Positions 21,201-23,982 of a stretch of 23,982 bases of DNA are shown here, piece by piece. The DNA comes from Didymodactylos carnosus (taxonomy: Eukaryota; Rotifera; Eurotatoria; Philodinida; Philodinidae): contig CAJNOQ010002509.1 of assembly GCA_905250885.1 (NCBI GenBank), positions 1 to 23,982 of the forward strand, written 5' to 3'. How positions within the stretch are numbered: position 1 is the first letter of the stretch; the number at the start of each line of letters is the position of its first letter. The notes under the pieces are model-generated. The model saw only the letters and a program-made list of their open reading frames with translations. It searched no databases and had not been told where the DNA came from. The translations under genes and the position numbers were made by a program.

Positions 21201-22690
21201 AAATTCTGCACAAAAATATATCGATTTCTTTTTCGATGTTCTACTTCTGGTATGAATTTGAATTCAATCGAACTTTCGCTCTCGATTTGCCAAGAAGATG
21301 AAAAAAGAGGGAAGAGCGGGGTATTTCTAATACTTTGATGAGAAAACAGAGAATATATTATCAACTTATTACTCATATCTACTTTTCTCCGTACACAGAA
21401 TATTGTTGTTGTTTTTTTCTCGTGAATAAAAAACATAGACTTACCTAACATTGGCTCTGGATCACATGGATCATCCAATGTTAACATATGTGTTAATTGA
21501 TCCTGTTCTTCGACTAAATCGAGACCATCCAAAATAATTGGATGATCTTTGAATTGATCTTTTCTAATGGCAAATAAAACTTCAATCATATATTGTGTAC
21601 GTTTATCTAACGTTGACTCATGTAATAAATTTCTTAATGTTGAAAATACACTATCCAGACCACGTGGAGATATCTGACTTAATTTTTTACCACATTCTTT
21701 GATGAAACCAATAGCCAATTCACATGAATCATCTGATGGATTCTCTAACAATAATATTAATATTTGTAAAGCAACAATTTCATGAAGCTAAAAGCGATAA
21801 AAATAAGTATCAACAATATAGTCATTTTTCTAATATCCGAGTTTTGTACACATAGTTTAGTAAGAAAAACAATGATGTTTATCTCTGAACAAGTGTTTTC
21901 TTTAGTTTTTTTTAAACATAAAAATTCGCAATCAATACATACGACATTTTGATTGACTAAATGTGCAATAAATCGAATAGATGCTAAACAATTTGTTTTA
22001 TCATTTCGTTGATATGTTCGACGAAATGCACTTATTAAACGTTTAACAATTAATTCACCAATTTGTGAAAGTTTTGTATTTATAATAGAGACAAGTGCCG
22101 CATAAACATGTGTATAAAATGGTGAAGCAATTTGTGCTTGAATAATACCACGTGCAAGCAATCCTCGTCCACGAACAATATTATCTTTAAATAATTCTCG
22201 TACAATCAAAACTAAATTTGAAATGTTAATTTTATTTACACGACCATTAATCGTTTTTTTTAATGCTTCCCATGCTAAACGTTGATAGTCTTGACTTGAT
22301 TTATCAGTGATAGACGCCTAAAAAATACGAAATTCTCTAATATTCAATAAATATAACAGTTCAAACATTCACTTCTAGCTTTAGTCGAAGTTGTACCAGT
22401 TTTCATACCTGTAATAAACGTAATTTTGCTGGTGGCATATAAAGACCGCCTGTTAGACCAACGGTTGTCTTTGGTTTTCCAATAGTGATTGGTGGTGGTC
22501 TAGGAATTTCCCCTTCTTCATCACTACTCTCATCATTTTGATGAGCAACAGGTATCGGTGAACGAGAGCGTTGTTGATGATAATTATAATTTTGTTTGCG
22601 TTTTCTTGAAGGAGGAGGAGATGAAGTAGGGCTAGAAGATTTGTCACGAGAGACTTTTGTTATCGATGATTTTAATGTTAAAGTTGCCAT
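15293..22690 (-). CDS. CWC22: Pre-mRNA-splicing factor CWC22 (nucampholin)
   Basis: Eleven exons: 22409-22690, 21943-22317, 21445-21787, 16928-17011, 16786-16869, 16583-16728, 16447-16524, 16224-16376, 16008-16135, 15832-15933 and 15293-15725; 2208 bases, 735 residues, frames closing exactly. Residues 1-85 are a Ser/Pro/Arg-rich head ending in [17 protein letters not shown]4G domain (about 100-290) carries [30 protein letters not shown] and [16 protein letters not shown]. An acidic linker (334-389) precedes an MA3 domain (about 400-520; [35 protein letters not shown]). The next block ends in [17 protein letters not shown]. The tail holds an eight-Asp run (619-626) and a Lys/Arg/Ser-rich end. 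The known role is nuclear: it binds eIF4A3, brings it to the spliceosome for exon-junction-complex loading, and supports splicing. The human protein is longer, mainly in its SR-like tail. Intron 3 is 4433 bases; the others are 57-155. Confidence 0.96.
17012..18386. other. CWC22 intron 3, 3' part
   Basis: AT-rich intron sequence between exon 4 and the nested gene region. No conserved frame was found; the 17843-18207 minus-strand frames lack any motif. A small inverted pair ACTCCAGT/ACTGGAGT occurs near 17368-17400. Confidence 0.4.
18391..18516. repeat. Inverted repeat with 44-base arms in CWC22 intron 3
   Basis: Arms 18391-18434 and 18473-18516 pair at 41 of 44 positions, with a perfect 29-base core, around a 38-base loop. 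The loop offers a competing hairpin: CACTGAAA-AAATAAA pairs with TTTATTTGTTTCAGTG (about 18429-18458). It fits a small foldback MITE. Confidence 0.8.
18690..18708. repeat. (TA)n microsatellite
   Basis: A run of about nine TA units just downstream of the stop codon of the minus-strand nested gene. It may overlap that gene's 3' UTR. Confidence 0.7.
18711..19478 (-). CDS. Tetraspanin-like four-pass membrane protein, nested in CWC22 intron 3
   Basis: An intronless 255-residue frame starting at the ATG at 19476-19478; the frame extends upstream only via non-ATG codons. Four hydrophobic segments are visible at about 10-30, 37-58, 64-86 and 194-223. A roughly 105-residue loop between the third and fourth carries Cys119-Cys120, Cys175 and Cys188. 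That order (three close membrane passes, a large loop with a CC pair and two later Cys, a last pass, a short polar tail) is the tetraspanin plan. The usual CCG is CCL here, and the first loop is unusually short, so it is divergent and may be a lineage-specific relative. Lys/Arg-Tyr after the second pass fits the cytoplasmic turn. It lies on the same strand as CWC22. Possible origins are retroposition or an old intronic gene. Membrane topology is well supported; family assignment is moderate. Confidence 0.7.
   Translation of the reverse strand: MDKNSFNFRTFLITSWIIITFIDILFRLSLSIWFTEWFLLIILLLCIIVQIGFIICLFKKRYLKIATSTLTSLTCLFFIYAIYGTIYSSRVRNDFEKYVYEKKSSKYFDRLLFLPFILCCLIDDYNQDTAFSTTIIPYGNFQIIHTSDPIFYEIRQKKIYNFFHEKYHTFNYQACSNWMEELHTMKGCWEDIKYLTTAIFTIIPWFIVLFRFVITSVTWLYVIKFSIKDELLAIIQTTAQVSPTKQSELGDNNEQ
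19479..20690. other. CWC22 intron 3, region upstream of the nested gene
   Basis: About 1.2 kb of AT-rich sequence that should contain the nested gene's own promoter if it is transcribed independently. A short (GT)n run lies at about 19507-19518. No clear TATA box, repeat or coding frame was identified. Confidence 0.35.
20708..21330. repeat. Long foldback inverted repeat in CWC22 intron 3
   Basis: Left arm about 20708-20940, right arm about 21072-21330, separated by about 130 bases. Shared blocks include CTTCTTGGCAA, TATTTTTGTGCAG, TTGAAGTACATTACGA, CCTCTGAAAACTTCATTCGA and AAAGTTTTACCACAGAT. The right arm keeps roughly 25 extra bases, so the arms have diverged by small deletions. Open frames in both arms are mirror images and not genes. 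It ends about 115 bases from the donor of CWC22 exon 3, so the pre-mRNA could fold into a hairpin of over 200 base pairs there. Confidence 0.85.
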
Positions 22691-22703
22691 GATGAAGAAA
22701 TCT
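22691..22703 (-). promoter_or_regulatory. Splice acceptor 11 bases before the CWC22 start
   Basis: Minus-strand CTTGTTTCAG ends at 22702, immediately followed by ATTTCTTCATC and the ATG. This is a near-ideal acceptor with no clear coding upstream, so it marks a 5' UTR intron or a spliced-leader trans-splice site. Confidence 0.5.
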
Positions 22704-23083
22704 GAAACAAGAAAATATACATTGTTTTGATTAGTATCAGAAATGACATAAAAGCACCAAAAAACTGTTTTCTCTGTTTATTCTTCTATGCGAAACTTGA
22801 ACAAATATTGTTCAAGTCACGAAAATCCATTGTCTCTTTGTATGAGTCACACCACGTATTTTAACGAAATATATCATATTCGAAAATGGGTCAGGCTGAA
22901 GCCTGTTGAAACATTTGTTCTATCTTTTTAAACTTTAAACGTTTTTTTATGTGACTGGAATATAGTACTCATTTCTAGATCCAGGTTACACAGAAGAAAA
23001 CAAACAAGATAATACGTAGTAAACGTTCAACAGATTAAATGCAACGAATGCTTAAAACAACAGAAGCTGGAAGCTGTTTTTGG

Positions 23084-23116
23084 AACAAACTAACTCTGAC
23101 TCGAGTCAGGTTTGTT
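23084..23116. repeat. Dyad centred on a 14-base perfect palindrome
   Basis: CTGACTCGAGTCAG (23096-23109) is a perfect palindrome. It is flanked by AACAAAC (23084-23090) and its complement GTTTGTT (23110-23116), offset by five bases. It could be a protein-binding dyad or a mobile-element end. No function is shown. Confidence 0.5.
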
Positions 23117-23716
23117 ATGCCAGTCAAACTCCACAAAGTGGTGACTCGCCCATCTCTGCTGACATGCTATTTAATAACAATCAATTAGAAATTGCACCAA
23201 ACAACAAAATACATATTTCGTATTTGTGTATTATGATTATTACTCGTTATAAAGCATGAGTCAAAGATTGACCAATAAACCAATCATAACGTGATAAAGA
23301 TTTTTATTATTTCAGGAGTGGTGCGACAGGAATATATTTCTCGACGACTACGTGCGACATTTGTCTCAGTATATTTTTAGATGAATTCAAACAAAATTAA
23401 ATTAAGGCAAATTAAAGGAAAATTTTATCCTTCTGTTACAAGTATCTGTTCGAAGACTTTACCAGTGATACGCAAAATGGAGACATATACACCGTTCTGC
23501 AGAATGGAGAATTTTTCATCTTCCGCTGAACTCGTAGCTTGCTATATTGTTATTATCTGAGCGTTTTTATCAGGAGATGCAAGAGGGGGTTACGAGAGGT
23601 TTCAGAAAGTTCTCTGTATTGATATATTTTATGAGAGAAAACTCTCATATCAACGTGAAGAAAAAAGAAAAGTTTATTTAAAGTTGCGAAAAAGCTTGTT
23701 TTCGTTTTCAGGGGCT

Positions 23717-23791
23717 CGTATCACGAAAAAACTTAAGTCTAAGTCTAAGACCGACTTAAGTCCGGGAACCGTATCACGAAAAAGACTTAAG
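23717..23791. repeat. Direct repeat of about 21 bases with internal hairpin
   Basis: CGTATCACGAAAAAACTTAAG (one base over 20; 23717-23737) recurs at 23770-23791 with one extra base. Between them ACTTAAGTC and GACTTAAGT form a 9-base inverted pair. It may be a MITE end or a short tandem unit. Confidence 0.6.
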
Positions 23792-23855
23792 TTGACAATT
23801 TGTTTACTTTTTAAAAGTCGTTGAGAACAGTGACAAACTTCGAATAAAAACCCGC

Positions 23856-23885
23856 AATAATAATAATAATAATAATAATAATAAT
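23856..23885. repeat. (AAT)n microsatellite, about 10 units
   Basis: An uninterrupted run of AAT units. On the minus strand it produces an artificial poly-Tyr frame. Confidence 0.9.
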
Positions 23886-23982
23886 TGTCCTTTTTCTTCA
23901 TCGGATTGAAGTTAGGGACGAGAGAGTTAAACGCCATTCGATCTTATTTTTTGATTTCCTTTCCCACTGTCCAACTGGTATC

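Larger units (their letters stand above)
22704..23982. other. Right flank with no recognised gene
   Basis: About 1.3 kb upstream of CWC22. No conserved frame was found on either strand. It includes the palindrome at 23096-23109, a direct repeat at 23717-23791 and an AAT microsatellite. Confidence 0.4.

Noticed and set aside
20642..21338. Plus-strand frames in the left and right arms of the foldback, and the minus-strand extension of CWC22 exon 3 past 21445
   Set aside because: The arm frames mirror each other through the inverted repeat. The exon extension runs past a good donor, and the spliced form joins conserved sequence (PEPML to DVFKYDP).
1..23982. tRNA, rRNA, CRISPR array or integrated virus
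   Set aside because: No cloverleaf-like box pairs, rRNA-like conserved blocks, regularly spaced repeats or viral motifs were seen by eye; a dedicated scan could still find a weak tRNA.

Overview
The window looks like AT-rich nuclear DNA of an animal. It carries intron-dense, conserved animal genes. Most introns are 50-90 bases with GTAAGT-like donors and short TTTTAG acceptors, separated by long AT-rich, repeat-bearing spacers. No bacterial operon, rRNA, tRNA, CRISPR array or intact virus was seen. A small invertebrate is likely. A bdelloid rotifer is my best guess, from intron style and from splice acceptors placed a few bases before start codons, but this is inference and not proof.

Layout, left to right. 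Positions 1-2990 hold no gene I can support, only simple A- and T-rich sequence. Positions 3116-5979 (minus) encode a complete 8-exon G3BP/Rasputin stress-granule protein. Positions 5980-9957 are gene-poor. They hold a possible 43-residue ORF, a 315-base foldback inverted repeat, a small secreted cysteine-rich peptide gene on the plus strand (7496-7684), and a GC-rich duplicated repeat cluster with a decayed MULE-type transposase fragment. Positions 9958-13569 (minus) encode a complete 14-exon papain-family cysteine proteinase of the insect 26/29-kDa type, with an 11-base microexon and a TTAA-flanked MITE in its longest intron. A second TTAA MITE lies at 14636-14843. Positions 15293-22690 (minus) encode a complete 11-exon CWC22 splicing factor. 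Its third intron is 4433 bases and contains an intronless four-pass membrane protein gene (tetraspanin-like) on the same strand plus two hairpin-forming inverted repeats. Positions 22691-23982 hold only repeats and a microsatellite.

All exon joins below were worked out by hand. The three large genes close in frame exactly (1773, 1644 and 2208 coding bases), which is strong internal support. The genes are not an operon or pathway: stress-granule assembly, secreted or lysosomal proteolysis, exon-junction-complex loading and a membrane protein are independent roles. The most unusual features are the nested gene with hairpins inside the CWC22 intron, the microexon, the secreted Cys-rich peptide, and the composite repeat around the MULE relic.
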